DNA of 5,324 nt from JBLIAZ01 sp047632015 (GTDB lineage Bacteria; Bacteroidota; Bacteroidia; Flavobacteriales_C; GCA-002722245): positions 1 through 5,324 of the forward strand of contig JBLIBC010000201.1 of the NCBI GenBank assembly GCA_047632015.1, given 5' to 3'. The notes beneath the pieces were generated by a model. The model was not told the DNA's origin. It was given only the letters and a program-made list of their open reading frames with translations, and did no database searches. The position numbers and the translations under genes were made by a program. Position 1 is the stretch's first letter. Each line of letters begins with the position of its first letter. Below, piece after piece: positions 4,950-5,324 of the stretch.

Positions 4950-5324
4950 CTAGTTAATATTTGAGATACTGTGTTTTTGATTTAGCATCCTGAAGTAACT
5001 GATTTTTGTTTCAGTTGGAACTTTCCCTTTCACTTGTAGTAAAGTTTTGCCAGAAGGGAGATAGTTGTAATTCTTTCCGTTTTGAATGGATACAGGATAG
5101 TAAATTTCATTTTTGTCTCCAATGAGCAAGTAGTTGTTAGTTCCAAGTGCATCAATACTTAAATATTCTGCACCCACATTTTTATTGTTGAAAATTACAT
5201 CCACGGTGACCATGTCGTGCTTGTCATCATGTGACTCTGTCATCACATTTTGTATTTCAACGTCCACCTTCTTTAATTTTGTGACAAATTTATCCTCCCA
5301 TTTAGCTTCAAAATCATCCCATGA
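4950..5324 (-). CDS. Hypothetical protein, C-terminal part (5' end outside window)
   Basis: The frame stays open to the window edge: upstream of the GTG at 5267 it continues with 19 codons reading SWDDFEAKWEDKFVTKLKKV, so that GTG is probably internal and the gene starts beyond 5324. At least 124 aa are visible. The visible part looks like a beta-sandwich: strands MVTVDVIFNNKN, YLSIDALG, NNYLLIGDKNEIYYPVS, LLQVKGKVPTETKISYFRML. This layout is common in secreted or envelope proteins, but no family was recognised. The stop TAG at 4952-4950 is 20 bp from the purB -7 box. Confidence 0.8.
   Translation of the reverse strand, partial: SWDDFEAKWEDKFVTKLKKVDVEIQNVMTESHDDKHDMVTVDVIFNNKNVGAEYLSIDALGTNNYLLIGDKNEIYYPVSIQNGKNYNYLPSGKTLLQVKGKVPTETKISYFRMLNQKHSISNIN

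Overview
The window looks like low-GC Bacteroidota DNA, probably Flavobacteriales. The reasons are a clear TAnnTTTG-type -7 box upstream of purB, an AT-rich coding style, and the sequences of the PurB and SmpB proteins. A genus cannot be fixed by eye; a Fluviicola/Crocinitomicaceae-type genome is only a guess.

Positions 1-2950 hold an accessory array on the + strand. Four unrelated orphan genes follow one another: a 3-TM protein with TPRs, a small 3-TM protein, a lipoprotein, and a 3-TM protein with a soluble tail. Each is preceded by a diverged copy of the same ~60-70 bp direct repeat (R1-R4). Every repeat carries TTAAGGATTGA followed by TATGTTTGGG. In R1-R3 the repeat itself ends with the start codon of the gene. 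Genes 3 and 4 are also followed by copies of a second repeat. That repeat begins at the stop codon and holds a 10-bp terminator hairpin and the 3' end of a tRNA-Ala-like gene in antisense orientation. The array is cut by the left window edge and ends on the right at the longest tRNA-Ala remnant, which runs into a 27-nt near-palindrome. The layout suggests single-gene units with shared ends, gained or shuffled by recombination next to a tRNA-derived site. The mechanism is not visible: no integrase, transposase or canonical attC site is present.

Positions 3041-5324 are ordinary chromosomal backbone on the - strand. From right to left they hold the C-terminal part of an unidentified gene (open at the window edge), purB (adenylosuccinate lyase) with its own -7 box, and smpB (tmRNA-binding protein). 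purB and smpB are 46 bp apart and probably co-transcribed. The backbone and the array converge on the tRNA remnant and terminator region at about 2850-2950.

No gene-free stretch exceeds 300 bp. The largest gap, 2827-3040, holds the 3' repeat, terminator, tRNA remnant and palindrome; no strong feature was seen in 2951-3040.
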